This document shows positions 11,884-23,354 of a DNA stretch of 64,000 nt, in pieces. The stretch comes from Gari tellinella. Lineage: Eukaryota > Mollusca > Bivalvia > Cardiida > Psammobiidae. The stretch is from assembly GCA_922989275.2 (NCBI GenBank), contig OV277871.1, forward strand, positions 62,083,848 through 62,147,847, read 5' to 3'. The position numbers were made by a program, and so were the translations under genes. Positions within the stretch are counted from its first letter, which is position 1. Each line of letters begins with the position of its first letter. Under the pieces are notes generated by a model. The model was not told where the DNA came from, did no database searches, and worked only from the letters and a program-made list of their open reading frames with translations.

Positions 11884-13774
11884 ACAGTTACATTTACTCG
11901 TGACTACAGACTAGTCGCTTGAGTACAATTTGACCGTTGCCATAATGGGTTATTTTTAACACGGGCTTGATTGTTTAATTCTTTCCCGTGTTACTAATAA
12001 TCTTGTCATAGAATTTTGTTAGATGTTTTACATGTATTTACTTACTGTGCTGGCGGTCTTTTTGATTGTAAGGTTGTGGAACAGGGTTTATATTTTATGT
12101 ACACTGTTCGTCTTTATAGGTGAATATAGGAGATAAGTGTGAGGTTGGGCGCCCCTTAACCCAGATTTAACCCCCCAGTGGTTGTTAATGGTTAATTTAT
12201 AATTAATTATTGATTGCCGCTGACCGTACCAAGGCGGGCTCCTATGTTCACTTTGCTTTATGTTTGTCTTGCGTATTGTTTTCTGTTTGGTGTGTGGGAT
12301 TGCGTGTGTGTGTGTGTGTTTGTTATGGTATGGCTGTGTGTGTGTTCTGCTTTAGAGATGGGTGTATTGTTTGTGTTGCGTTTCCTGCTTGAGTCTTCTT
12401 TCGTATTTAATTGTGGATCGAAGCCTTTAACAATACATCGCGCTATCTAGATGATATTTTTAATATAGACAACCCATTTTTTGATACGTTGTTTCCTTTT
12501 ATTTACCCAAAAGAACTACGCCTTAATAAAACAAACGAGTCAAATTTGTCGGCACCATTTTTAGATTTGGATCTTTTTATAAATAACGGAATTGTTTCTT
12601 CTAAGATTTACGATAAACGAGATAATTTTGATTTTAGTATTGTAAATTATCCTCATCTAGATTGCGATGTTCCCCGTTCCACTTCTTACGGGGTTTAAAT
12701 TTCACAACTTATTCGCTTTGCTAGGGCCTGTACCTCTGTTGAGGACTTCCACATTCGTAATAAAACTATTACTGAAAAGCTTCTTAAACAGGGGTACAGA
12801 TTTCATAAACTTCGTAAAACATCTTCTAAATTCTTTTATAGAAATCTTCCTCTCATTAACAAGTATAAATGTAACTTAAAATCTTTTCTGCGGCAAGGTA
12901 TTTCACATCCGGAGTTTTATGGTGATGTGATTTACAGACTTCGTAAGATTCTTGGACATATACATTTTCAAAACCTATTTGTGAAACGTATTAGATTTTT
13001 CCTCAAAAAAGATTATGATCCAACTATATTGCTGCGCACTTCACGTTTGGTTGTCGATCAATCTACAATTGATAACTATGCTTTCCTCTTTGGTTGTGCG
13101 ACGACAGACAGGGCTTAGCACTACATGATGATGTATCTTTAAAGCCGTCCTTAACCGGGAGAGTTATGTCGGATTTTCGTGCTTTGTTTTTTCTCTCCCT
13201 CTCTGTCGTACCCTAGACCCTTCCATGTCTTACAGTTACTCGTAACTACAGACTAGTCGCTTGAGTACAATTTGACCGTTGCCATAGTGGGTTATTTTTA
13301 ACACGGGCTTGAATGTTTAATTCTTTCCCATGTTACTAATGATCTTGTCATAGAATTTTTGCTAAATGTTTTACATGTATTTACTTACTGTATTGGCGGT
13401 CTTTTTTATTGTGAGGTTGTGGAACAGGGTTTATATTTTATGTACACTGTTTGTCTTTATAGGTGAATATAGGAGATAAGTGTGAGGTTGGGCGCCCCTA
13501 AACCCAGGTTTAACCCCCCCAGTGGTTGTTAATAAATAATTAATTTATAGTTGGTTATTGATTGCTACTGCCCGTACCAAGGCGGGCTCCTATATTCACT
13601 TTGCTTTATGTTTGTCTTGCGTGTTGTTTTCTATTTAGTATGTAAATGAAGGAATGGTATTGCGCGTGTGTGTGTGTGTTTGTTGTGGTATGACTGTGTG
13701 TGTGTGTGTTCTGCTTGAGAGGTGGGTGTATTGTTTGTGTTACGTTTCCTGCTTGAGTCTTTCGTATTTATTTG
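11884..13774 (+). mobile_element. PLE-B copy 3 with terminal repeats on both sides
   Basis: A direct copy of the PLE-B terminal repeat (11884 to ~12407, lacking its first part) precedes a coding segment (12412-13118), followed by a complete terminal repeat (13119-13774). Flanking of a 5'-truncated body by directly repeated terminal sequence is the usual form of Penelope-like insertions (pseudo-LTRs). Both repeats hold the GTGAATATAGGAG/CTCCTATATTCAC pair and the TG-rich tract; in the left copy the right-hand arm is mutated. Confidence 0.85.
12412..13118 (+). pseudogene. PLE-B reverse transcriptase C-terminal half, one nonsense change
   Basis: Begins at IEAFNNTSRYLDDIFN, containing the catalytic YLDD block (motif C of Penelope-type reverse transcriptase), and runs to the family C-terminus TTDRA at 13118. 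The only clear damage is a stop at about 12698, where the family has a tyrosine codon; the same frame then continues to the end. Everything upstream of motif C (fingers, motifs A and B) is missing, so it cannot encode an active enzyme. No GIY-YIG endonuclease motif is seen in the C-terminal region, unlike PLE-A at 51-54 kb. Confidence 0.8.
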
Positions 13775-14189
13775 TTACAAGCATGACATAAAAGACGAGT
13801 TTCATTTTGTTTTAGTATGTACTCTGTATACTGACTTAAGAAAAAATATCTAAAACGTTATTTTTACCTGTATGTAGAGTTGATGAAATCAAATAGTTCC
13901 AAAACCTTACTAAATCTATCAAGGTATATCTATGAAGCTTTTGATATGAGGAAAGCTGCACTGAACTACCTTGATTGATTTGTATACGAGTCAGTGTTTT
14001 ATTATCTAATCATTTACCAAAAACTGATCATTTAATATCTTTTTTTCATGAAAATAGCAGTTCAACCTCAAATTCTAAATTTTCGAAAATAGATCTACTA
14101 TCATTTGAAATACTTTTATTATTATTATTATTATTATATGCATGTATGTTTGGCCACTTTGGCCATCTGTAAATATGTTAACGTGTATG
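13775..14189. other. Nothing recognisable; TTA microsatellite
   Basis: AT-rich sequence with a (TTA)n run at about 14113-14135. No supported gene. Confidence 0.5.
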
Positions 14190-14193
14190 TTAA

Positions 14194-14383
14194 CCCTTTA
14201 CCTGATAGCCTATTTCTAGTACTTAAGATAGGTGACTACTTTCAGCCTGCTTTAAGCTATCATGTGCTATAATATAGGAAATATTCCCTATAATACATAT
14301 TCATTTCTGATTAAATTGGAACTATTTTCTTCAGCGGATGAATAAATCATATCCGCTAAAAGGCGCTTCTATTGGGGAAAGGG
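14194..14383. mobile_element. TTAA-flanked MITE (piggyBac-like), copy 1
   Basis: TTAA lies on both sides (14190-14193 and 14384-14387). Ends are CCCTTTACCTGATAG and, inward from the right, CCCTTTCCCCAATAG. TTAA duplication with CCC-starting termini is the hallmark of piggyBac. A hairpin half containing CAGCCTGCTTTAAGC, shared with the other copies at 18.5, 21.9, 30.3 and 39.7 kb, is inside. No transposase. Confidence 0.75.
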
Positions 14384-14789
14384 TTAATATGTTAAGAGTA
14401 ACGAGGAATTTGCTAATTCAAGTTACTGATTGAATAAAGAATTATTATTATTATTATTATTTAAAAGTCTAGTGTTTTTCACTAAGGAAATCTAAAAGGT
14501 GGACAATTATAGAAGTATGTCAGCAAGCGACTGGTGGCGCGTACTCTAAAACGCTTTGATTGCATCGAATAGTTCGAATAAACGTCGTGACACGTCAGAT
14601 TCTGTTGAAAGAGTTTTAGAATACCTTTCCTAACAGCGGGAAAAATAAGCGTCTCGGTGGAAAAAATAGTTCCGGCAACAGGTCATGTGACCAGCTGACA
14701 TAATAACATCGGTCATGTGACCAACCAGCATAATAAAGCAAAGTTTTGTCTGTCACCCCTTTATCTGTCAGGAAAATAGGCACGTGACA
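14384..14789. other. Short direct repeats, no gene
   Basis: A (TTA)n run at ~14443-14460 and a repeated phrase GGTCATGTGACCA at ~14680-14720. No gene is visible. Confidence 0.45.
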
Positions 14790-14951
14790 GGATAAATAGA
14801 GAATAATATGTCATTGCATAAGATAGGACTGCTTCATTCTGCGAGGGGAGAAGCCAGTTAACCGCGAGGCTCTGCCGAGCGGTAACTGGTTTCTCCTCGA
14901 GCAGAATAAAGCAGTCCTATCTTATGCAATGACATATTATTCGATTTATCC
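14790..14951 (+). repeat. Hairpin H2 (tandem-GA hairpin family)
   Basis: Arms of ~75 bp from GGATAAATAGAGAATAATA to the matching TATTATTCGATTTATCC, with very few mismatches. The apex 14861-14883 pairs ACCGCGAGGC with GCCGAGCGGT around a three-base TCT loop, giving the tandem G.A/A.G mismatch between C-G and G-C pairs. Compared with H5 the base pair next to the mismatch has changed on both sides (A-T to G-C), which is what selection on pairing would give. The outer ~15 bp are shared with H1; inner arm sequence is unrelated. Confidence 0.85.
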
Positions 14952-16119
14952 CGTCTTTAACTGATTTAGCATTTCAAACATATATTTGACAAGTTTTTCA
15001 TACTTTTTTAGAAATTCTCTCACGCCCCGCATAAATAACCGCAAGGGAGACCGCGGCGAAGTACGCCTAAGTTAATCTTACCCAACAGAAAAAGGAAGAA
15101 ACAAAACGCTTTTTGTGAAGTAACGGCAATGAACTGGAAAAGTGAGTCGATTCAAATTTGAAATGTTATATATTTGATTTCAAATGGATCATACTTTACG
15201 CTTCATCTCATAAGATAAAATTTAAAAAAAAATCGACTGCAAACTGTCACCAGTTTTCGCGTTGCTAATCATTGTCGTTCACTGTTTTGGAACAATTTCT
15301 TTTCATACTCCTCAGATTCAAACTCTGCCTCCTGTTCAATGTTTATGCCGAAATTTGCTACTAAATCTGACATTCTGCTTTGTCCATTAGCCTACCTAAA
15401 GTATATTTCAACTTGTTGCTACAGTACTCAGTAGGCCAAGACTAGCCTTGACAATGGCTTTTTGTTTTTAAATTTCTTGGATATTCTGTGTTTATTCATT
15501 GGGTACATCTTGACCTAAACTTGAATAAAAGAAACAAAAAATAATGTTAAAGTACACCACTTGAAAAAATAGGAAAAAATAAAACGATACAAGTTGTGCC
15601 TCATGGATCGCTTTTTTCATTACTCCGTATTATAGATCTATATAAATGTCGCATTTAACTTATTTTCCCGTCAGTTTTTCAGTATTGAAAACTTAAAGTG
15701 GCCTCGTGGTAAACCTATTTCCAGTTATTTAAATCATTCTGAATGCTATTTCTTGTGGTTTGATCCCTATATCGCTATTAATTAAGGGTGTTTAAGCTCG
15801 AAAAATAATGCGCGTATTGTTGGTTTGGCAGCCATTGAATCATGCATATTTATATTATCGCCGACGGCCGCGCCCCCTTTCGGCGCTAGACTCTACCGTA
15901 GTAGCAGACAGAATTAGAGGCGATTGTAGAATGGTCTATAACGGCGTAGATCTATATGAGAATGGAAATAATGAATGTTTATGTGTTTGTAAACTCTTTG
16001 TTGGCTTACAAAAGGCAAAATTTATTCAGAATAATGGTTCGTTGTTTAGAATTTGATTTTTTTTTAAAAAACTCGTCCACATACAAACTTTATATAACTG
16101 AAATCGACGTTACGTGATC
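14952..16119. other. Nothing recognisable
   Basis: No supported gene. An 82-codon plus-strand frame at 15808-16056 has no recognisable domain. Confidence 0.5.
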
Positions 16120-16192
16120 TGGTTCCGTGGCCTAATGGTTAAGATGGCCGCCTTCTACCACGGCAACCCGAGTTCGAATCCCACTCGATCCA
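16120..16192 (+). ncRNA. tRNA-like sequence with intact pol III boxes
   Basis: TGGCCTAATGG fits the A box and GTTCGAATC the B box of RNA polymerase III internal promoters, at tRNA spacing. A GGCC/GGCC D stem forms, but the acceptor and T stems pair poorly and the anticodon arm has an oversized loop, so this is not a functional tRNA. It resembles the tRNA-like sequence at 49881-49970 (both begin GTTCCGTGGYC), suggesting a tRNA-derived repeat family. A pseudo-tRNA is the alternative. Confidence 0.5.
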
Positions 16193-16581
16193 AACTTTTT
16201 TGTTTAAAAATAAATTTGTTCTTTTTTGTGGATACTGACTGGTTAGCAAACAATAGTTATTGAGGTTTTTTTGCGTTTAAAAATCAACTTTCGCGCTATA
16301 TGCTTTGAGTAATGAAAATAAAAATAGTTCCGGTGTATTCATACAGCTACTATACAGATAAACCTGCTACTGTACAGATAAACCTATAGTTTATTATGCT
16401 ACCCCTTTATTATGTCACCGGAGGCTGTAGTGACGGGATAAAACCTTATCTGTCCGGACAGACAAGCCGAACATTGTTTGTTATAGCCGTTCTCATGACG
16501 TCGTCATGACGTCGTCATACATGCATTAGCGCATTAAAACATCCCCCTTTACATTACAGCCAAACGCTCGCTAACGAATCT
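16193..16581. other. Short tandem repeat and TGACGTC palindromes
   Basis: A phrase ending CAGATAAACCT is repeated in tandem near 16340-16390, and GTCATGACGTCGTCATGACG lies near 16495. No gene. Confidence 0.45.
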
Positions 16582-16740
16582 CGGGCCCGTTTCATCAACA
16601 ATCGTAAACCTATCGTAAATATGCGATTACATAAATATAAGTTTTTTTCAAACTACGACAAAAACGCGTTTAATGAAACAAAACCTTACGTCCGATTACA
16701 TAAATATTTGACGTAAATCTACGACAGGGTAGTAGGGGCT
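16582..16740. mobile_element. End of a fold-back element (GGGCCCGTTTCATCAA terminus)
   Basis: Begins GGGCCCGTTTCATCAAC and is rich in TCGTA/TACGA words. A matching end in opposite orientation lies at about 24600, reading inward GGGGCCCGTTTCATCAAT. No matching target duplication links the two, so I treat them as members of one family rather than ends of one 8-kb element. Confidence 0.4.
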
Positions 16741-17831
16741 CTCGTAAATAAGACGATAGCAAATTAGCAACAGGAAGGAACGTTTCTGATAGCAACAACA
16801 AACCAATATGGCCACCTGTATCTGTCGACTAGAATGTTTAAGATTTGCTGACATGTTATTTCGGCCAGAGTTGAGCAGATGACAATAAACGAGACATAGA
16901 TCTGATGTCTCGCTGTCATTTAGACAGAAAAGCTATAGAGTTCCTGCTGTAAAACGACTTCAAACAAACCGTCCAGAGGATCAAAAACCATCCCGCCATT
17001 ACCAAAGGTAAATATTTTAATGCTATGCTTGAAAAACATTGATCTAGACGTTTAGACGTTGTCACCATCATAATACAATTTACGTGTATCACAGTCAAAA
17101 CTGTACTTTGGTGATTGATGATTGAGATGTTCCCCTTTGTTACTTAAATCAAGATCAATCTACGTCATTTCCGTGGATAAAAAAAGTTAACATGCCTCAA
17201 AATGTCGAATGAATGCGAGCAGTAGCCACATGTTTTCAATGAAAATGGTATGGTTAGTTAGTATTATATCTATTGTTAATGACATTGTGACTACTAACAT
17301 TCATATTGATACTGGTCAGTGAGTTCACAGCAAACAAAACCATGCAAATAAAATGAACACTATTTTGCCCCCCCCCATCCTGCGATACTCTTTAAGAATG
17401 TGTTCACTTGTTACCATGTTGCAGCTTCATGCACGGTATTGATAAGTACACAAATGCACAGAACTTCCTTTGTTAAAAAACCATCGTTTAAAAGAGATAT
17501 GTAAACACAGATGACAGGGCTGCCATTTACCTGTATTTTATCACATGATAGCTTAAAGCAGGCGGAAAAAAGCAGCATGCCCCTTGCGACGCATTCTGCT
17601 GTAGTTTCAAACTGCTAACCATGTTTGAAAAATAGAAAATTTGGAAACCTTACGATTTTTCAATATCAACTTATGGCAGCCCTGAGATGATGCTTAATGT
17701 ACAGTATAGAAAATGCAGAAAGCTATTTGTATTTTCATTTTCTGCATTTAGCAGTTTGATTGTATCAGGTGAACATCAGTAGCATTCTTAATTGTACATC
17801 TATGCCAGGATTATGGATTGTACTAGCTGTT
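16741..17831. other. Mostly unassigned
   Basis: Contains a C9 run at ~17366. Near 17540-17620 is a partial hairpin (TAGCTTAAAGCAGGC) like the interior of the TTAA-flanked MITEs. No gene. Confidence 0.45.
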
Positions 17832-18190
17832 ATCTTGCATTCTAACACGACTCGAAACCTACGACATATAGACAAAGAATACTGAGAAACGTATATTACG
17901 TTGCGATAATGAACTGCACGCGCGGCGTTTCCATCCGCTGTTCCATTTGCCCTATAAGCGTAATACATAAATAGTATTTTTACAATTAAAGTCGCGTAAG
18001 AATTAAAACTTGTTAAGTCTTAATTCAAATACGTTTCGAAACCTACGTAATAGAGACAAAGAATACCGAGAAACGTATATGACGCCGCGATCATGAAATA
18101 CACGCGCGGCGTTTCCATCTGCTGTTCCATTCGCTCCATACGCGTAATACATAAATAGTATTTTTATAATAAAAGTCGCGTTAGAATTAA
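17832..18190. repeat. Tandem duplication, two ~184-bp units
   Basis: Two diverged copies with a period of 184 bp (landmark CGAAACCTACG at 17853 and 18037). Each contains GCGCGGCGTTTCCATC, a CGTAATACATAAATAGTATT phrase and ends near GTCGCGT(A/T)AGAATTAAAA. The second copy runs directly into hairpin H3. Both copies leave short minus-strand frames open, but divergence is not codon-like and I do not call them genes. Confidence 0.8.
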
Positions 18191-18358
18191 AATAATAAAT
18201 TCGTAGGTGTCCATTACCGTGCATTAGATCACAGTTAGTCGTTAAGATGTGGGTAATTAGATCACTCGGCCTAAAGGCCTCGTGATCTAATGATTCCAAA
18301 TCTCAACTCCTAACTGTGATCTAATGCACGGTAATGAACACCTACGAATTTGTTATTT
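18190..18358 (-). repeat. Hairpin H3 (tandem-GA hairpin family)
   Basis: Arms of ~75 bp; the outer ~45 bp from AATAATAAATTCGTAGGTG pair almost perfectly. The apex 18260-18287, read on the minus strand, is CACGAGGCC and GGCCGAGTG around TTTA, giving the tandem G.A mismatch. Downstream on that strand is ATTATTTTAATTCTAAC, which recurs in the same position next to H5 and H6. Confidence 0.85.
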
Positions 18359-18456
18359 CTTAATTAAACACCACTCTGGGTTTATCAATTACCACACAGG
18401 TAATTGCAGAATATAATTCTCTATTATATGTTATATTGATTCTCACTAGTCAGAGA

Positions 18457-18703
18457 AAGTGACTATAATATCCTGTTTCTGGTATTAAAGATATGTGACC
18501 ACTTAAATCAGGTTGAAAGTAGATCAGAATGCTGCTGAATGAGCACATTGGTATTATGCTTTACTTTCAAATGTTTTAAGCTATCATCACATCATCTGCT
18601 AGGATGTAGAACATATTTCTAAGACTGTATAAAGTTGATCTATCTATATCAGTTTAAGATCATTAAATTAAAGGTATAAAATGAATGTTGATGGAGTAAT
18701 GGG
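18457..18703. mobile_element. TTAA-flanked MITE (piggyBac-like), copy 2
   Basis: The right end reads inward CCCATTACTCCATC after TTAA at 18704-18707. The left end is decayed but its inner part (AAAGATATGTGACCACTT) matches the copy at 21950-22193. An inner hairpin pairs TTGAAAGTA with TACTTTCAA near 18510-18575. Confidence 0.6.
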
Positions 18704-18707
18704 TTAA

Positions 18708-19557
18708 ATAGAACAAGTCTATACATACGAGTTATCTATGGAGTAGTTGGCTTGCTTAATTCAAGATTGACTTTAATTACCAAATGATCTTAAACCACTG
18801 AACTTCAGCATACAACTGTATTTACATTATTTGTATTTACATTTATTTCCAGATTTACTGATGTAATCTAGTACCAAGATGGCAAAACTCAAAGCAAGAC
18901 AACAGCTGAACTGCATTATTTGATAGCTGTGGATTGAAGGTATAGCTATTGGATCTGTAATTGTTATTAAATTATTTTTTTGTATTACACAAGCTTTAAA
19001 TAAGATAAGCTAAACTCGGATGTTTGGCATTCTGAAATAAGTATGGGTTATTATTATGATTAGATGATAAAATAAACTGTATTACTATTTGATAGTTTGT
19101 AAAGTAATTTAAACCACGTGATGCAAATGGTAACTATATGGTTTGAATTTTGTAAATATTTATCACATTTCAATGTCAGATAGATCTACCATTTTATAGT
19201 TTAAAAAAAAATGTTATTAAATTAATTAATAATTATTACACAATCTATTTAAATAAGCTAAAATCTAATGTCTAGCATTCTGAAAGAAGTTTGGATTATT
19301 ATCATAACTATAATTATTATTATTATTATAACTATTATTATTATTTTGATAGAATAAAGTTCAATAAACTGTGTTTATATATTAGCTTGTTAAGTCATTT
19401 CAACCACATGATCATATGCAAAGGCATATGGTTTTGTTTTTTGTTAAACTTTGTCAAATTTCAATGATCAAATAGATATACTATTTCTTATCTAAAAAAT
19501 AAGACATGCTGTTATAACTACTTCAAATGGATAATACAAGTTTTCAAACACTTTCAG
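18708..19557. other. AT-rich, possible spliced non-coding exon
   Basis: Microsatellite (ATT)n near 19310-19345. At ~18854-18941 a short segment is preceded by TTTATTTCCAG and followed by GTATAG, like splice sites, but it has no open frame and no second support. No gene called. Confidence 0.35.
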
Positions 19558-19685
19558 TCCAATTTTGACTACCAGAGTGACCTGTATTGCAAATGACAAA
19601 CAGTGAGCAGGAGGTTACAACTGGAGACCTCTGATAAGGATCTGCACTGTTTGCATAAGACAAAATATACTTTAGGGCTCAATAA
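19558..19685. repeat. Imperfect hairpin with GCAAACAGTG arms
   Basis: Imperfect inverted repeat around GACAAACAGTGAGCAG and CTGCACTGTTTGCAT with AGGTT/AGACCTC near the centre. A similar hairpin is at 40383-40500, and half of one precedes the PLE-B repeat at 20476. Confidence 0.5.
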
Positions 19686-20475
19686 TCTTAAAGTTTTTTT
19701 TATACATGTAGAAATAGCTCTCTGAAAATTGCAAATGAGATATTTCATTCAATTGCAGATGTCCTGACATACTGGAGGAGTGTTATTCTTACCAGACTGA
19801 TTTGGACATGCATGAGGCTGCATGACTTGTGTGTAGACTGAAATATTCCATAGCTTAAATAAACAGTTAAAGTTCATGATAATGTTCAACCAGCTATATT
19901 AGCCTACTGAACTTCAAAGAAAGTCTAGTTTAGAAACCAGACAGGCCATTGTTGACCCGGTATTTGCATTACAGTCAATCTTTTGTTAAGCCACCACTCA
20001 ACTAAAGGAGCAAGGTGAATCCTTTTAAGACAGATGAAAACCTACTATAGGTTGAAACATAATACCTAAAGCTACTATTAATTATTATGCTTTCTGCATG
20101 TTTTATCCTACATTTAGTAACCTAATGTAGTAATTCTATTTAGTGGTTCCTATATGTATATCCATGATCGACTGTATTATGTGATTTAATCCTGATTCTG
20201 GTGATAAAATGTTTTAGATGCCAATACTTTTGGTTTGATTCATGTTTTAAGTTTTGCTGAATGAATTAACAACATGATATATAGATAAAGAGTGTTGAAA
20301 CATAGCATAAAATGTTTGACAACTAATGGCACTTGTCCCTTTTAATTCTAATATTTCAACTGGACTCACCCTTTTCAGATAAATGACAAGTTTATAATGA
20401 CTCTCACACAATATAAGGAATTATGACAATGTAGACCCATTTCAGGTGGATCAGTCTGGAGCCCTCTGCAATGGG
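19686..20475. other. Nothing recognisable
   Basis: No supported gene. The last ~50 bp (GACCCATT...AATGGGTTT) form a short inverted repeat whose right side abuts the next insertion. Confidence 0.45.
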
Positions 20476-20874
20476 TTTACATGTATTTACTTACTGTGTT
20501 GGCGGTCTTTTTGATTGTAAGGTTTTGGAACAGGGTTTATATTTTATGTACACTGTTTGTCTTTATAGGTGAATATAGGAGATAAGAGTGAGGTTGGGCG
20601 CCCCTAAACCCAGGTTTAACCACCCAGTGGTTGTTAATAATTAATTAATTTATAGTTAATTATTGATTGCTACTGACCGTACCAAGGCGGGCTCCTATAT
20701 TCACTTAGCTTTATGTTTGTCTTGCGTGTTGTTTTCTATTTAGTGTGTAGATGAAGGAATGGTATTGCGTGTGTCTGTGTGTTTGTTGTGGAATGACTGT
20801 GTGTGTGTGTTCTGCTTGAGGGGGTGGGTGTATTGTTTGTGTTACGTTTCCTGCTTGAGTCTTTCATATTTATT
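20476..20874 (+). mobile_element. PLE-B copy 4: terminal repeat only
   Basis: A 5'-truncated PLE-B terminal repeat, from TTTACATGTATTTACTTACT to the CTGCTTGAGTC end, including the GTGAATATAGGAG/CTCCTATATTCAC pair. No coding part. Such solo pieces are expected from strongly 5'-truncated retrotransposition. Confidence 0.85.
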
Positions 20875-21250
20875 ACACTGTTTGCCAAGGAATTTATACC
20901 TGTTCAAACACTGTAAGGATTAATACTAAATGTGACATCCAGACATTTGTTAGTAAAATTTAATTCATAATATCTATTTGATATTTCAGCAATTTTAAAA
21001 TAAAATTAGGACAAATAGTGAATCTAAAACAAGACAAGTACATGGATATTTTTAAATGATCAAAATGTAGGTAGATTCTGATTTTGGTTTTATTGTTATT
21101 AAGGTTTTAAGTAAATTGGACAAAATCAAAACCTACCTAACCTACATCTTTCAGGTTTAAACTAAAACAATTCATTAATTGAGTGCATAAGAAAGTCAAT
21201 CATTTCAGTATAATAAATTCAGATAGCCACATGTCACTCTATCCTTAATA
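20875..21250. other. Nothing recognisable
   Basis: A short inverted phrase (AACCTACC/GGTAGGTT near 21070 and 21135) and no gene. Confidence 0.45.
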
Positions 21251-21442
21251 CAGTAAATCCTGTTATATAAGCAACCTGTCTTTGAAAAGGCATAAAAGTA
21301 ATCGAAGCCTAAGACAGTGGACAATTAAATGCATGTTATAATAATGCAGAAACCTCCTTGTTTGAACTTTCTGCATTATTTTAGCATGAATGGGCATACT
21401 ATTTTGAAAATAGTTACTTAAAAGTTGAAACAGGGTTGACTG
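21251..21442. mobile_element. Pogo-like MITE, copy 1 (192 bp)
   Basis: Flanked by TA (21249-21250 and 21443-21444). Ends CAGTAAATCCTGTT and, inward from the right, CAGTCAACCCTGTT. TA duplication plus CAGT termini fits the pogo/Tigger branch of Tc1/mariner. An inner hairpin pairs ATAATGCAGAAA with TTTCTGCATTAT. It is one of three such elements of 188-193 bp in the window. Confidence 0.7.
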
Positions 21443-21945
21443 TAGCATATGTTGACAGTTTAAACCTAGACTTGTGTGTATATGTTTATATGCTATCAAT
21501 TGAATTGTTTGCTTGAGTAATTTCTGAAATTAAATAATACTGTTGAACTGTAAGTAGAAGCCAATTGTTGTTTATTTATCCTCTTCATTAGAATGTAAAC
21601 TAGTCCTAGTAAAACAAATTGAGTTGCCATAAGCTGAAGCAGTAAGGATATCTCAAATAACTGGTGACTACATTAAGGTAGTACAACTCAATGGTCATTG
21701 AGAATGGTCATTGTTGCAACTCTATGTAGAAAGATTGGATACAGGAAACAACTGGTCATCAATATCTACCATGGTTTGATACAGCCCATCTGTTTACAAC
21801 ATTGGTTGATTGGTGTATGCAGAATTCTGATGAAGACCAACATAATAGTCAAATCTCATTTAGAATTGTTCTAACCTATTGCATGGCAAGGTAGTAGCTC
21901 TCATATCAGATTGAGGCAAAGGCAAAAGAAAGCTTAAAGTAAAGA
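21443..21945. other. Nothing recognisable
   Basis: No gene or repeat that I can support. Confidence 0.5.
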
Positions 21946-21949
21946 TTAA

Positions 21950-22193
21950 CCCATTACCACAAAAATACACATTTTAACGCCTTTAATTAATTCCTCTACT
22001 GAAGAAAATGGTTCCAATTTATACTGTCTAAAATAAAAATCATGATAAATATTTTCTATATTCTAGCATATAATAACTTAAAGTAGGCTGAAAGTAAAGC
22101 AGAATATGCCTTAAGGAGCATTCTGCTTTACGCTCAACCTGCTTTAAGTGGTCACATATCTTCAAAACTAGAACCAGGCTATGGAGTCATGGG
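21950..22193. mobile_element. TTAA-flanked MITE (piggyBac-like), copy 3, best preserved
   Basis: TTAA at 21946-21949 and 22194-22197; ends CCCATTACC and, inward from the right, CCCATGACTCC. A strong inner hairpin pairs ACTTAAAGTAGGCTGAAAG plus TAAAGCAGAAT with ATTCTGCTTTA plus CTCAACCTGCTTTAAGT, centred on GCCTTAAGG. No coding capacity. Confidence 0.8.
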
Positions 22194-22197
22194 TTAA

Positions 22198-23354
22198 AAG
22201 GTTACTAAAAAAATCAGACTTGCCAATGATTTCAGTTTTTGCCATTCATTTGAATACTTTTTTAAGCAAACTTTCTAATACCCCACCCATATATAGTGAC
22301 TGATCTGTGCATGTTTCAGTCTATCCCTCTGTCAGTTTGTGTACCTCTTGTTAACATCTGATGGTGGAGTGTCACATTACCATTTCTTGGTGATATAATG
22401 TAGAGTATAAACTCAAGACAAGTCATTGGTCATTAATTGTGACCTTTTATCTAAATCATTAGAAAAACTTGTCTGGAGCTTATTTCCACTACTATAGCAC
22501 TTATATACAAAATTTGGTATGTGGGTATATTTTGGAAGGCAGTGCCACATAGATCTACCAAGTGCAGGTTACTGTAACATTGACCTTATAACCTAAAAAT
22601 AGAATAAAAAGACCTATTATTTGGGTAATATCCTATACCACATCAACATATCGTCGTGTTAGCCTACAACGTTCTATCTCACATGAGGGTTGTTTTGAGA
22701 AATCGACTTTAAAGTTTTGGACCCATTAAACAGCATTAATTTGATGGATTTTGAAAGTTATTTCGACTTTACCTGATAAATAATGAATGCAAAGTGTTCC
22801 ATTTAAAGTGTTATGGGGATTGTAAGTATGGTTTTTGATATATTTTACTTTCGGTTTGAGATAGATCATTTCTCAAACTCTACCTTCTATTTTACTCATT
22901 CTATGTTCTATGTCCATTTTGTGGAGATAGAAAATTATTAACAATACAAATATAGACAATTGTATGAACAAATACATTAGTACAATGTTCTATGTACATT
23001 CTAAAATTACCACCAATCTCCTATAGCAGTTTTTATTCTCTTAACTTGTTCTAATGGAATCGTTACCATGGTTTATTAAAAAGATAAAAAGTATGGTTAA
23101 CCAGGTCTGGTATAAAACGTCTACTTTTCAGTAAACCACAAAGAAACACATTTGACAGCGTCACCAGTACGGGTGTAAAGAAATGTCCTACAGAATACAA
23201 TAGGAAGTGCATTACTGTTAATATACTCCTCATAGGGGATAGGTTTGCTTATTTTGCGGAAAGTATCACCTCTGCCAAGAACTACAGGTCGCTGACAAGC
23301 GAGATGAAAGAAAAACAGAATGCTTCTTAATAATTGGGTTTGGTTTTGTTGTTG
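22198..23354. other. Unassigned; recurring TTCTATGTCCA words
   Basis: GTTCTATCTC at ~22670 and GAGATAGAAC at ~23806 face each other, with TTCTATGTCCA...TGGAGATAGAA at ~22902-22930 as a small hairpin. It could be a decayed inverted-repeat element, but no target duplication is visible. Confidence 0.3.

Noticed and set aside
12210..12450. Hydrophobic frames that look like signal peptides or membrane segments
   Set aside because: They lie in the PLE-B terminal repeat and its TG-rich tract, and recur in non-coding form in other copies.
16120..16192. A functional tRNA gene
   Set aside because: Acceptor and T stems do not pair and the anticodon loop is oversized, despite good A and B boxes.
18854..18941. 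Non-coding exon with splice-like borders
   Set aside because: Single candidate with common AG/GT words and no second line of evidence.
21829..21835. CTGATGA as a hammerhead core
   Set aside because: No stem II or GAAA at the right distance.
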